This document shows, piece after piece, positions 46,174 to 56,163 of a DNA stretch of 64,000 nucleotides (position 1 is the first letter of the stretch; each line of letters starts with the position of its first letter). The translations under genes and the position numbers were made by a program. Under the pieces are notes generated by a model that worked only from the letters and a program-made list of their open reading frames with translations, was not told where the DNA came from and made no database searches. Source of the DNA: Castor canadensis (taxonomy: Eukaryota > Chordata > Mammalia > Rodentia > Castoridae); NCBI RefSeq assembly GCF_047511655.1, contig NC_133390.1, positions 117,222,083 through 117,286,082 of the forward strand. Reading direction: 5' to 3'.

Positions 46174-47160
46174 ACTTGATTTGTAAAAACAATCAGAGAA
46201 GGAGATAGAGAATTAAACAAAATGTATGGAAACAAATTAGCTGGACATGCAAACTAAGCCATGATTCACCAAGAATTTCAACAAGTCACAAATTTCATAG
46301 TTGCATATTGGGGAGGCAGACAGAACAACAAAAGATACATTTCTCAACCTCACTAATAAAATGTGGCAAGATCATATTGACTACAAGGGTCCAGATCAAG
46401 GTTAAATAAAGCTTTCAATCAACAGTGATTATTGTGAGCTGCAGCCTTTGATAATAGGTTATGGAGAGCTGATACCTGCTACATCTCACCACAATGTAGT
46501 CTAGCCATGGCTTCTCTACAATATTGTGAATTTAGTGTGGGAAGTTGGAAAGGAAATAAAAACACAGGAAACTCCAAATAATAACAACACAAAATGACAA
46601 TAATGGAAAACAATAAAAAGCACAGCAATGAATTCATGAACTGGTTTTAATTCAGAAGATCAAGGGATCATTGGTTCCAATTTGCATTCATCTCTACAGT
46701 AAATAAAACTTCGTGTTAAAACTGGTTTATACATCCATAACACTGTTTAAAATCACATACACCTCAATGTTTTTTATTCTTTCATAAGCAAAGGTATCAC
46801 TTTTCATTTCCTCTAGTGTATTTATCTTCCTTTGAAGTCTGGGGTGTTGGAGTTTTGCCACTAGAAATTTGTGAAGAAGTAGAGAAAAAGGCATATACAT
46901 GTCTCCATGTTTTTCAGTCTAGTAGTGATTGAATCCCACCGTTGTCTCCACTAACAAAGAGAAAAGTCATCTATCAGCAGAGGAGGAGCAACTGGAGCCA
47001 GACTGGACAACGGGAGACAAATCAGGCCAGATGGACACCTCCCCTAGGAAAAGCAAGAAGTTCCATAGGACTACAATGAGTCCAGAACCCTAGCAGCAGT
47101 ATAGCTCAGGCATCCTCAGAGTCACAGCTAAATGACATGGTGCTGAATACAAGTTCAGCT
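46174..47160. other. Non-coding DNA, with second copy of the short repeat
   Basis: 46909-46975 repeats 46050-46115. Otherwise AT-rich with no gene. Confidence 0.45.
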
Positions 47161-47165
47161 ACTGT

Positions 47166-48030
47166 ATGATCTACTTGTTTTCTCTCCTGGCAGCTAGAGT
47201 GAGGAGATTCTATTGTGTGGACAGGGAAGACACTCAGGACACTGACAAGTTCAGTCCATTTCTGCAGAGTGCTGAGAATGATGCTCACAATGAGGTGGCT
47301 ATAGGGCCTGCAGAACACCATAGGCCTAGTGATGATGAGAGGGCTACACCCCAGAAGACAGGCTGCTGAGGACAATGTGGAACTCCTATGCCAACTGTCT
47401 ACAGAAGATCAACTGTCACCACTGTCCCCGGGTCTTCCCTTGCGCCAGTTTCTTCCAGGGGCACAAGTTCACACACACTGACATCCATTCGGACTTGGAG
47501 ACATTGGCTGTGCCAGGTGAGGTGCTGGATCTCACAGCAAAGTGCAAAGAGCTCTTTCTTCACAGGAAGCCATGGAGCACAGCACAGTCTCAAAGGACCC
47601 ACCTGTGGAGGAAGCCAAAGCAGAAATGGTCTCACCTGGAAATGGAAAATGCTGTTGTGAATGGGAAAAGAGACAGGCCCCAAGGAGAACCCAGAGCCAG
47701 AAGAAGGACACAGCATCGAGGAGAGCATAAGGATGGTAATGACCTGGAGGAAGGCATAGCCAGCAAACAGAGCCTGGACTTTGGATTTTCCACCAAGCTG
47801 GTGGACTTCACACTGGCTTAGGGTGAAGCAGGTACCATGGACAGCCAGGTCCCAGTGCAATAGGACCAGAAGCATGACTGCAACACCTGGGGAAATACAT
47901 CAAGTTCCTTGGTACTCTGAACTGACACAGGAATGCACATGGCTTCCAGGAGCCCAAGGAGGAGAAAGAGGCACAACTGGAGGGCAAAGGTGCCAGCAAA
48001 GCAGTGAAGGAGCTGAGCCCGAGGAGAAGT
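47166..48030 (+). pseudogene. Unidentified coding-like stretch, frame-broken
   Basis: Composition is richer in GC than its surroundings. Several consecutive plus-strand frames read like protein: [20 protein letters not shown] (47.2 kb), then a 148-codon frame at 47375-47821 with a C-x2-C..H-like 'CHHCPRVFPCASFFQGHKFT'. After a frame change comes 'KYIKFLGTLN' and then 'HGFQEPKEEKEAQLEGKGAS' near 47.9 kb. No introns are evident and an antisense SINE follows at 48036, so a decayed retrocopy is possible. I do not recognise the parent gene. It could also be chance reading of a GC-rich stretch. Confidence 0.35.
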
Positions 48031-48035
48031 TTGCC

Positions 48036-48222
48036 ATCAATATGTTTTTTTTTTTTCAGTTATTGGTCTTGAACTCAGGACCTATACTTGAGCCACTCCA
48101 CCAGTCCTTTTTTGAGATAGGGTCTCGAGAACTAGTTGCCTGAGCTGACCTCAAACTGTGATCCTCCTGATCTCTGCTTTCTTGAGTATCTAGGATTGCA
48201 GGTGTGAGCCACTGGTGCCTGG
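48036..48222 (-). mobile_element. Composite SINE, antisense
   Basis: A T run (reverse of the tail) at 48043-48056, then 'cttgaactcaggacctatac', 'gagatagggtctcgagaact' and 'aggtgtgagccactggtgcc'. Confidence 0.8.
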
Positions 48223-48239
48223 CCAGTCAATGTAGTTTG

Positions 48240-49615
48240 GGGTTGCATTTCCTAGGTGTCTGAAATGTTAAACATGCTTTCACATATTTATTGGCCATTT
48301 GCCTTACTTCATTTGAAAATTATATGATCAGTTCATTTGCCCATTTAATTTATTAGATTGATATTTTGGTGTTTGATATTTGAGTTCTTTATATATTCTG
48401 GGTATTATTAATCCTCTGGTGGATGAACCTGTACCTTCACTCCAGTAATTGCTGCCTTTGCTGTGCAGAAGGCTTTTAATTTAATGCAATCTCATTTGTG
48501 AAACCTTGATAACTTGGTTTTTCTCTTTTTTTCTTTTTGATTTTTTTGTTGTTGTTGTTTTTGTGCATTATTGCAGCTTGAACTCAGGGCCTTGAAGTTT
48601 CTATGCAGCCACTCTACCACTTGAGACATGCTGTCAACTATTCAATCCTTACTATCATTTCCTAAGCTTTGGGAATTGCATTAAATCTCTAGGTCACTTT
48701 TGATAGTATGGTTTAACCATTTTCATACTATTAATTCTGGTCCAGGAACATGAGAGGTCAACCCATCTTCTAGTGTGTTCTTCAGGGTTACACCATTTTC
48801 ATAGTAGAGGTCTTTAATATCTTCAGTTAAATTTGTGCCTGTTTTTGTTTTGGTTTTTTGAGGCTATTGTGAATCCGAATGTGTTCCTGATTTCTTTTTC
48901 AGTGAGTTCATTGTTGGTGTATAAGCAAACTCAAATTTTTTATGTTAATTTTGTATCCTGATCTTTGCTGAAAGTGTTTATCAGATCTAAGTGTTTTCCT
49001 GCTGGAGTCTTTCAGGTCTTTTACATATAACATCATGTCATTTATTAACAGGCAAAATTTGACTTCTTCCTTTCTTATTTGTATCACTTTTACTTCTTTC
49101 TCTTGTTTTATTGCTCTGGGTAAAATTGTATTGAATAACAGGGGTAAGAGTAAACATTCTTGTCTCATTCCTAATTTTAGAGAAAATTCAGATTTCACTA
49201 TTTCAGCATAATGTTAACTATTGGTTTGTCAAATATAGCCTTTATAAAGTTGAAGTATGATCCTTATAATCCTAATTGCTTCAGAATTTATCATAAATAG
49301 ATGTTGAATTTTATCAAAGGTATTTTCTGCCTCTACTGAAATGATCATGCATTTTTGTCATTTATTCTATTTATGTAATATATTGTTTGTATTGATTTCT
49401 TATGTTGAGCTTACAAATATTTGTGGTATGAAACTAACCAAATGTTGGCATTTAATCTTTTTAATGTCTTGTTGAATTCAGTTTGCAATGATTTTATTGA
49501 GGATATTTGTATCTGTGTTCATTAAGGATTTTGGTCCATAGTTTTTTCTTTATATTCTGTCTGTATCTGGGTTTTGTATCAGAATAATATTGACTTGGCA
49601 AAGTTGACTTAGAAT
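48240..49615 (-). mobile_element. L1 ORF2 reverse-transcriptase region, antisense
   Basis: The minus strand at 48908-49198 encodes an L1 ORF2 RT segment (GMRQECLLLPLLFNTILPRA, IKQEKEVKVIQIRKEEVKFC, then LINDMMLYVKDLKDSS). The catalytic (F/Y)xDD box is changed to LINDMM, losing one aspartate. Upstream and downstream ORF2 text is broken by stops. A SINE interrupts it at 48530-48650. Confidence 0.82.
48530..48652 (-). mobile_element. tRNA-derived SINE within L1, antisense
   Basis: A T-rich start with (ttg)n, then 'gcttgaactcagggccttga' and 'ccactctaccacttgagaca'. L1 sequence resumes on the other side. Confidence 0.75.
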
Positions 49616-49659
49616 TAATGAAAGGGCAACAACTAACCAAGTGACAGAAAAAAATAACA

Positions 49660-49770
49660 TAAAATTGGAATGTATGGAGGAATAGGTCAAGGGTAGACTG
49701 TCTACTCTATAAGTACAAGCTTGGAGTTCAAACCCCAATCTTATTAAAAAAAACAATTATTAAAAAAGCA
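49660..49770 (+). mobile_element. tRNA-derived SINE, degraded
   Basis: 'ttggagttcaaaccccaatc' followed by an A-rich tail with 'attaaaaaaaacaattatta'. Confidence 0.65.
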
Positions 49771-50542
49771 GAATCTGGAAAAGAAAAAACCTTAAGTGTA
49801 AGAATTATATTGATAAAGGGCAGAAAAAAATTTAAATGCCAGTAATTTATTCTCTTAGTATGATTTGTAGCTTTTTGTTCTATATGTTTTAATCCAGTTA
49901 AAAATAATGGATGAATATTCAAAGAATGCGTAATAATTTTACATTGGACAACTTTTGTAGTTTTCACTTGATAAAAAGACATAAGGTTTGCTCTAACGTT
50001 AAAGAAATGGACTTCTGGGTAACCATGAAGAAAGTGTAACTTGTTGAGAAACTATTTCTTCTATGATGATTTTGTACATAAACAGCTATGAGCAAATGAG
50101 CCATGATAAGTAAGCTTTGTTGTTTTTTAGGAATGACACGTGGTGGTATTGGCACAAGAGCACACAGCTACTGCAAATAAGATGACTGAGAAGTCATAAT
50201 AAGCAGTAACTTCCAAAGACACCAGGTGACCTTTCCTATCAAAGTGGCCTGGGCAGTTGGAATTCAGGGGATCCTGATGTTACATGACACCCTCCACCTT
50301 CTAATTGTGTCATTGTTTGTTCAGGCCATTACCTGGCACTCTGAGTCCTACCTCCCTCACTCCTGTTTTCTGAGTAGTCTTTGGCTCTGACTTAGGCATC
50401 TTGACCCTGGTTTGAGGAGTTAAGGATCTCAAGAGGGGTGTTAATCAAAATTTTCTCAACAGTACGTTAGCAGAGTTATTGTCATCCCTTAGACCCGATG
50501 ATACCAATTTGATTTTACGTGTTTTGGTTTTTTTCTTCACAG
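49771..50542. other. Non-coding DNA upstream of NBPF-like exon
   Basis: AT-rich to about 50200. It ends in a pyrimidine-rich tract and 'cttcacag' acceptor at 50542. Confidence 0.5.
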
Positions 50543-50760
50543 TCCTTGACTTGGCTTCTTCAGCCACAAACCCCATCATGGCAGGATCTTTCAACCCTTT
50601 GCCTACTCGAATACCAGAAATGAACATCCAAGAAATCAATGAGAAATTGCACTTTCAGCTGAAAAAGAGTAGACAGCAGTTCTGAGACCTCAAAGAGAAA
50701 TTTCTTATATCTGAAGCTTATGCATATCCCCTGCCCAACCAGCTATGGAAATGCAATAAG
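50543..50760 (+). pseudogene. NBPF/PDE4DIP-like exon
   Basis: Directly after a strong polypyrimidine-AG acceptor the frame reads VLDLASSATNPIMAGSF, then EMNIQEINEKLHFQLKKSRQ, QF, stop, DLKEKFLISEAYAYPLPNQL. This follows the pattern of the neuroblastoma breakpoint family (SSATN...EMNI-EINEKL-PQL---QQF--LKEK), which is related to myomegalin (PDE4DIP). The stop is TGA at 50683-50685, where the family has arginine, consistent with a CGA to TGA change. The 3' boundary is uncertain. The exon is separated from its next relatives by the retrovirus at 51.2-54.9 kb. It may descend from PDE4DIP rather than an NBPF gene. Confidence 0.8.
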
Positions 50761-51230
50761 TTCTGTAGGGTCACAGTCATCCAAGTAATGAGTGAGCACC
50801 TATTTTCTATGAGAAATGAAATGTCTCCAAAACTTGATTCTTAACTTCCCTTCATCAAAATAAAGTTCATCCTTCCCATATTCCTAGAGACATAGAAGTT
50901 CATATTTCTCCCTGAAATTGCTAAGGATAGAAAAACTGTGAAACAAAGGGTCACTGAATGTATAGGATGGGACTCAGATTATAATCTCATTTATTGATTT
51001 CTGATGCAGGCAGAAAATTGTCTGGTTCTCTCAAGAAGTGATCAGACCACTTGTATTTGGATCCTTTCTGTACTGTGTTAGATCCCTGAAGACATAGCAT
51101 CAGTTTTGAGGCCAACACAAAGGCCTGGCACTAGTGAATTACCCTCAGTTTAAGCTTTAATTGATTTCAAATTGGTCAAACCTTGTGTTGGTCATCCTTG
51201 GGACATGGAAAGAATGCACAGCATCTGCTT
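50761..51230. other. Intron-like sequence
   Basis: I see no repeat or exon before the retroviral remnant. Confidence 0.45.
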
Positions 51231-51379
51231 CAAGGAACTAATGAGGACTCTGCGGCATCGTAGGTGACCCCACTAAGACCAATGAAAGCCTGTTGAGGGG
51301 AATCACTAAGACAGGCTGGAGGAAAGACTCTTCTTATGAGCCCAGGAGTGTTGTTTGATACTCTGCAGAGCAGTGGAAG

Positions 51380-51571
51380 GTGCATCTGAGATATCAGAAA
51401 ATCTGTAGTACACCATATTTGGGGTTTCACATCTCCCAAGGTCCACGGAAACTTGGTGCAGAAAGAAAACAAACTGTTTGTTCAGTCCTTACCCCAACTT
51501 CAAAAAGACAGATCTGTGAGTTCTTAGAATCAGCTGCGTTCTGCCAGATTTGGATACCTAACTTCTCCTAG
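51380..51571 (+). pseudogene. ERV pol: reverse transcriptase thumb/connection fragment
   Basis: The frame reads YLGFHISQGPRKLG, then KRQICEFLESAAFCQIWIPN, typical of the region after the RT active site in gamma-type retroviruses. It closes after 63 codons. Further pol-like text continues in other frames to about 51.85 kb. The catalytic YxDD region is not present. Confidence 0.72.
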
Positions 51572-52139
51572 CTAGCAATGCCTTTGTATTAAGCCACAAA
51601 GGAAGGTGAAAGGGAGCCCCTAATCTGGGAATCTGCCCAACAACAGGTTTTTCATGCCATCAAGAAGCATTAGTCAGTGCCCCTGCTCTGGGACTCCCAG
51701 ATGTGAGAAAGTCTTTCTTCCTCTACGTGCATGAGAAAGTGGCATGCCAGTTGGAGTCTTGACCCAATTCCTAGGCTCATGGCATTAGCCAGTGGCTTAT
51801 CTCTCCAAGCAGTTGGATTCAGTGGCAAAGCTCCCTGCTTATGAGCTCTTGCAGCCACAGCCTTGTTGGTATCAGAGGCAGAAAAGTTAGCACTGGGAGA
51901 GGAAATATTTGTTAGGGTCCCACATTTTGTAGTGACTTTAATAGAATACATGGGACATTATTGGCTGACACCTGCCAGGATGGTCTGATACCAGAGCATG
52001 CTCTGTGAAAATCCACAAGTGAAACTAGAACTTGTCCAGACTTGAAACCCAGTAACCCTCCTCCCATTGGCTGCAGGGCTTCCAGACCATGACTGTGTTG
52101 AGGTGACTAATGACTTCTTAAGCTAACCTGATCTCGGTG

Positions 52140-53028
52140 ACAAGCATCTATCTCAGCCTGATCTGAACTATTCACAGACAGGAGCACCTTCCCTAAAAAA
52201 GAAAATAGATAAGCCAGTTATACAGGGGTATCTCTGGATTCAGTCCTGGAATCTTGGGCTCTAACTCCAGGCACATCAGTACAAAAAGCTGAACTCATTG
52301 CACTGATACGCAGCCTCGTCCTGGCAGCTAAAAAGACTGTTAACATATACACAGACTCTAAATATGCTTTTACCACTCTTCATGTGCATGGGGCTAAATA
52401 TAAGGAAAGAAGATTAATTACCTCCGGAGGAAAAGACATCAAATATGGACCAGAGATTCTTGAACTCCTGTGGGCAGTGTGGGCCCCCAAAAAGGTCTCT
52501 GTTGAGCATTATCCAGATCATCAGAAGGCCAAGTCTGTGGTGGCATTGGGAAACTGGAGAGCAGATCAGGAACCTTGTGCAGCAGCTCTCCGGGTGTCAC
52601 CCACCCTGCCTGTGGCTGTAACTGCTGCACTGCTTCCTACCTCACTGACAAAATGTTTTCTACATTACTCCTGTCTTAAATGTGAGTGGTTTACTCAAGA
52701 GGAAGAAAAATATTATAGAGGGGGATGGTTTCATCTTGCAGATGGTCAGATAGTGATTCCAGAGACACCAGCCCCCACCTTTGTAAAGAATGCTCATTGG
52801 AGCTCTCATATGGGAAAGTCAGCCCTTGAGCAATTGCTGAGCCAGTATGTCTATGTGCCCCACCTCACCAGTCTACCCAGCAATATTTGTAAGCAATGTA
52901 ACAAGTGTGCCAAAAATAACCCCAAGCAGGGGTCCCTCTTTAAGCCAGGAATCCAACATGTGGGTAGTTCCCCTTTTAAAGACTTAAAAGAAGACTTCAC
53001 TGAACTGTACCAAACCAGAAGATACTAA
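52140..53028 (+). pseudogene. ERV pol: RNase H and N-terminal integrase
   Basis: RNase H text includes NIYTDSKYAFTTLHVHG and a later HYPDHQKAKS segment. From about 52790 the integrase zinc-binding pattern is visible: H-x3-H in NAHWSSHMGK and paired cysteines in CKQCNKCAKN. The long frame (52384-53028) ends at a TAA directly after the first catalytic-core stretch (EDFTELYQ). It is therefore broken within the integrase core. Confidence 0.82.
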
Positions 53029-53790
53029 CATCTTCTGGTGACTGTGTGCACAATCTCTGGGTGGATAGAGGCTTTCTCCACCTAAACAGAAAAGTCTCAA
53101 GAGGTAGGATGTGCTTTACTAAAGGAAATAATTCCCAGGTATGTGATCCCCATCTCCAATGGACCAGCTTTTGTGGCAGAAGTTCTTAAACAACTGACAA
53201 AGGGACTAAAAATGAGCTGGAACCTTCACACAGTGTACCAGCCTCAGAGTTCAAAGTTGAAAGAATGAATGAGACACTGAGAACTAAGATGAGTAAATTT
53301 TGTCAGGAAACACACCTGACATGGGACCAGGTCTTGTCATTGGTCCTTCTTAGGATCAGATGTAGTCCTACCAAATAGACTGTGTTCTAGTCCTATGAGA
53401 TTCTCTACAGAAGTCCACCCCCACTAATAAAGGACATTAAGGGAGATCTAAAAGAGATAGGAAATGTAACTTTGATCCAACAGATACATGGCTTGGGAAA
53501 GGTGCTCAATGACCTACACTGCCATGTTTGGGAAAGACTCCCTATTAGCCTAACCACTGATGTACATTCCTATAAGCCAGGTGACCAAGTCTAGATAAAG
53601 GAGTGGAATCTTCAGCCTCTCCAGCCTCAGTGCAGAGGGCACTATTCAGTGATCCTAACCACTCCCACAGCAATCAAGGTGACAGAGATCACTGCTTGGA
53701 TCCACCATACCTGAGTAAAAAAGGCAAGTCCTGAGTGGAAGAGTCAACTGGATTCCAGTGATCCCCTCTATCTGATCTTGAGAAGGGGAT
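53029..53790 (+). pseudogene. ERV pol: rest of integrase, multiply broken
   Basis: Fragments such as TVCTISGWIEAF and VIPISNGPAFVAE continue the core. The position where the second catalytic aspartate is expected reads ISNG, so that residue is lost. Several stops follow up to about 53.7 kb. Confidence 0.7.
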
Positions 53791-53879
53791 CTTCAGCCTT
53801 GCCCTAGTCACAAACCAGAAGCTGACTGAACTACACATGGCAGAAGCTTGAGGAGTCCACGGGACAGATAGTTGATAGA

Positions 53880-54292
53880 CTTATTTCTCATGGGCAATGG
53901 TCTATGGCGGTGTTTGAGTTCTGCCGTCCCTTACCCACTTCTCATTTTGTTATTGTAACCTTGTTTTGGTCAGTAGAAATAACAGTAACTGCCACAGCAG
54001 GACAGAGCCAAATCAAGAGGCTCTTACTGACAGTCTTTCTCCAATGGACAGGATGTGGTATTGTTCTTGGTTGCTTCTATTCTGGGTTCACACTACAAAC
54101 CTAAACCCTCAATTATGGATCTCCAAAAGAGAAAGATTTAAAACAATGTTTGGGGCTGTAGTAATTATTGTGTTTGGTTGTCTTATATGCCCATGTATGC
54201 TGCCACTGGTCATGCAGTCCATATTAAGCCTGTTTAAAAACATGGTGAAACAAAAAATGGCTGCACAATTGTATCTGTTACAAGGTTACTGA
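53880..54292 (+). pseudogene. ERV env: transmembrane-region remnant
   Basis: A frame at 53966-54292 ends with a hydrophobic segment (VVIIVFGCLICPCMLPLVMQ) and a short basic tail, like the membrane anchor and cytoplasmic tail of a gamma-type envelope. Surface-subunit sequence is absent. It cannot make a functional envelope. Confidence 0.6.
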
Positions 54293-54354
54293 AGAGTAAA
54301 TCCCATCCCTGAGGATAAAAATGACAATGGATTTTGATAAATAATGTGTCAAAG

Positions 54355-54950
54355 CATCAAAGAGGGGAAAGTTGGAGCAAATGTGGCTATTTTTCTGGGA
54401 TTTACTATGTGTCTGGAATAGGCTTTGGATTTCCTACTCTGGGGCCACAAGCAGCTTTCTGGAAGCTCAAAAGTGTCACAGACCTCCAGGTAGGTCCTGC
54501 AAGATTTCCTCTAACTGTGACCACGGTCTGTAGGGGGTGGGTAGTGGGGAAACTCTGCACCAGCTTTTCTCTCCATAACTGGCTTGTCTTTCTCACCACC
54601 TGTGACCCATCTACTACAAAAACCCCCTGATTACATAAACCACCTGGGGGGTATATAACTCATCTCCTGACACTGATCGGAGCTCAGGGCTTTGAGAAAT
54701 TATCTCCCCTGAATCCACTAACATAATACAAATTCCTGGTTCCTGCAAAGTGGTCTTGGTGACTTTGTTTCCCTCACCATTTCCCAAAACAGTAGTCTTC
54801 TCAATATTTTGAACATAATTCTATGACTCCTCAGCTCTGCTATCCAGGCCCTCTCCTGACTTGTCCTCAATAAGAATTCCTTTCTGTACATGAACATCCA
54901 GGAACTGTCATTACCTGAGTGTGAATTTTTCCATGAAGGCAAGGGTGCAC
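54355..54950 (+). mobile_element. ERV polypurine tract and 3' LTR-like sequence
   Basis: A purine tract 'aaagaggggaaag' at about 54359-54371 marks the expected LTR start. 'gtatataa' at about 54651 is a TATA-like box, and 'caataagaattcc' near 54870 may be a degenerate polyadenylation signal. The right boundary is uncertain. Confidence 0.5.
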
Positions 54951-55405
54951 ACTTGCACACTAACCTCCATGAATAGCAAGGATTCTGTGCCCTAGATTGC
55001 TTCAAGTATTCTTTCCCAGTAGGAGTTTGTATATTTCACATAAATCTAATCTCAGTTTTCATTGACACGTGAAAGAAAAACAGGCAAGGTATCTGTGGGG
55101 CAAATACAGCAAGAGCTCCAGAGGCAACTAGGCAAGTCCCCCAGGATCTCTGGGGAGAAATTGCATGCTTAACTGTTTTTCAGTGTTGAGGCAGTGGATG
55201 AATGTTTATGATTTATCAGGACAGTACTGTCTACTCAATAGTTCTGGAAAACAGGCCCGATTACTCCTAGAACACATTCCAAGGCCCCCTGCATTTGTCT
55301 TGTCAGAATCCTCTGGTTCACAAGGGAGTATTTATGTTTCTGTGTTTGCAATGGTTAAAGCAGTTACAATGTAAAGTGACTCGCACCATCTTATTGTATC
55401 TGCAG

Positions 55406-55457
55406 AAAATGAAAATGGTTCCAAAGTTGGAGAAGGACAAGAGGCCAAGGCCCCCAG
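55406..55457 (+). pseudogene. NBPF-like 52-bp exon
   Basis: A 52-bp block is bounded by 'ctgcag' and 'gtaagtg', both consensus splice sites. In frame it reads ENENGSKVGEGQEAKAP. NBPF genes have a characteristic 52-bp exon that encodes an acidic N/D/E-rich start and ends near APR. Length, splice phase and composition agree. The sequence itself is short, so the call rests on length plus context. Confidence 0.55.
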
Positions 55458-55517
55458 GTAAGTGATCATCAAAAATGGTTAATGGTAACTTAAGTCATAT
55501 GGACATCTCATCTGCAG

Positions 55518-55751
55518 ATCCCAGTGGAAAACAGATCTACAATTAGTCAACCACAAAGCATGTACTTAAATACATTGCTTGCCAGGGATGACCTCGAATG
55601 CACTTTAAGCGAGAAAAATCCCTCAATATGCCTAAAGCCTGGAAATCAACTTGGTAGAAGGAAGAAAGATAGAGCTAGGGAAATCCAGAAGAAATCAGAC
55701 AAGTGTCCACTGATCATGACACCAAAATACAGTTTAACTTTCCTCAATTAA
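55518..55751 (+). pseudogene. Possible following exon of the NBPF-like locus
   Basis: After 'ctgcag' a frame of about 78 codons is open (ENRSTISQPQSMYLNTLLAR, LGRRKKDRAREIQKKSDK). It contains an L-E-C segment reminiscent of the NBPF exon that follows the 52-bp exon. However, its open frame is not in phase with the preceding exon and the intron would be only 60 bp. I therefore hold this loosely. Confidence 0.3.
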
Positions 55752-56114
55752 ACTATGGCATGCCATAATAATGATCCACCAAGTCAGAGCATTCTACATG
55801 ATGGGTCATTGTATCATCAGAGACCATTTCTTTCTTTTTCTTTGGATGCTACAGGCATTTTCTCTTAGTGTGTAGTAAGTGTAAGAAATAGATTTGTTAT
55901 GACACTTTCATACTTTTCTATAAGGTACTTTCATTGTATTAACCTCCTCAATTAGCACAGTCAACATATGAGATCATTGAGTATAGTTCTTCAAGAACAT
56001 CCTGAATTCATACATACATGATTTATATCTGCAGGCTCAGCTAGGTCACTATATTGAAGTGGGTCAGGTGGAGCTACATAATTACTGTTCACATATTCCT
56101 GACTTTGTTTTCGG
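55752..56114. other. Intron-like, AT-rich sequence
   Basis: No repeat or exon recognised. Confidence 0.45.
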
Positions 56115-56163
56115 AAAACCATAATGATGAGTATGATGATGAAGAAGAGTGGCTGGATTCCAG
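56115..56163 (+). pseudogene. Second NBPF-like short acidic exon (49 bp)
   Basis: It reads ENHNDEYDDEEEWLDS and is followed by a 'gtaatg' donor-like site. It is three bases shorter than the 52-bp exon at 55406 and in the same phase. The acceptor position reads 'ttttcgg' instead of 'ttttcag', so splicing would be lost. The acidic N-D-E pattern fits the NBPF short exon better than the first copy does. Confidence 0.5.

Larger units (their letters stand above)
51231..54950 (+). mobile_element. Endogenous retrovirus remnant, gamma-type (class I)
   Basis: Order on the plus strand: reverse transcriptase fragments, RNase H, integrase, a short env remnant, a polypurine tract and LTR-like sequence. 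No gag, protease or 5' LTR is visible, so the element is 5'-truncated or deleted. Every coding part carries stops or frame changes, so the provirus is inactive. It lies in the same orientation as the flanking NBPF-like exons. Confidence 0.8.

Noticed and set aside
48908..49198. An active L1 reverse transcriptase
   Set aside because: The catalytic box has lost an aspartate, the reading is broken on both sides, and a SINE interrupts the element.
52384..53028. A domesticated or intact retroviral gene (214-codon frame)
   Set aside because: The frame begins inside RNase H and stops within the integrase core. The expected second catalytic residue downstream is missing and there is no start context.
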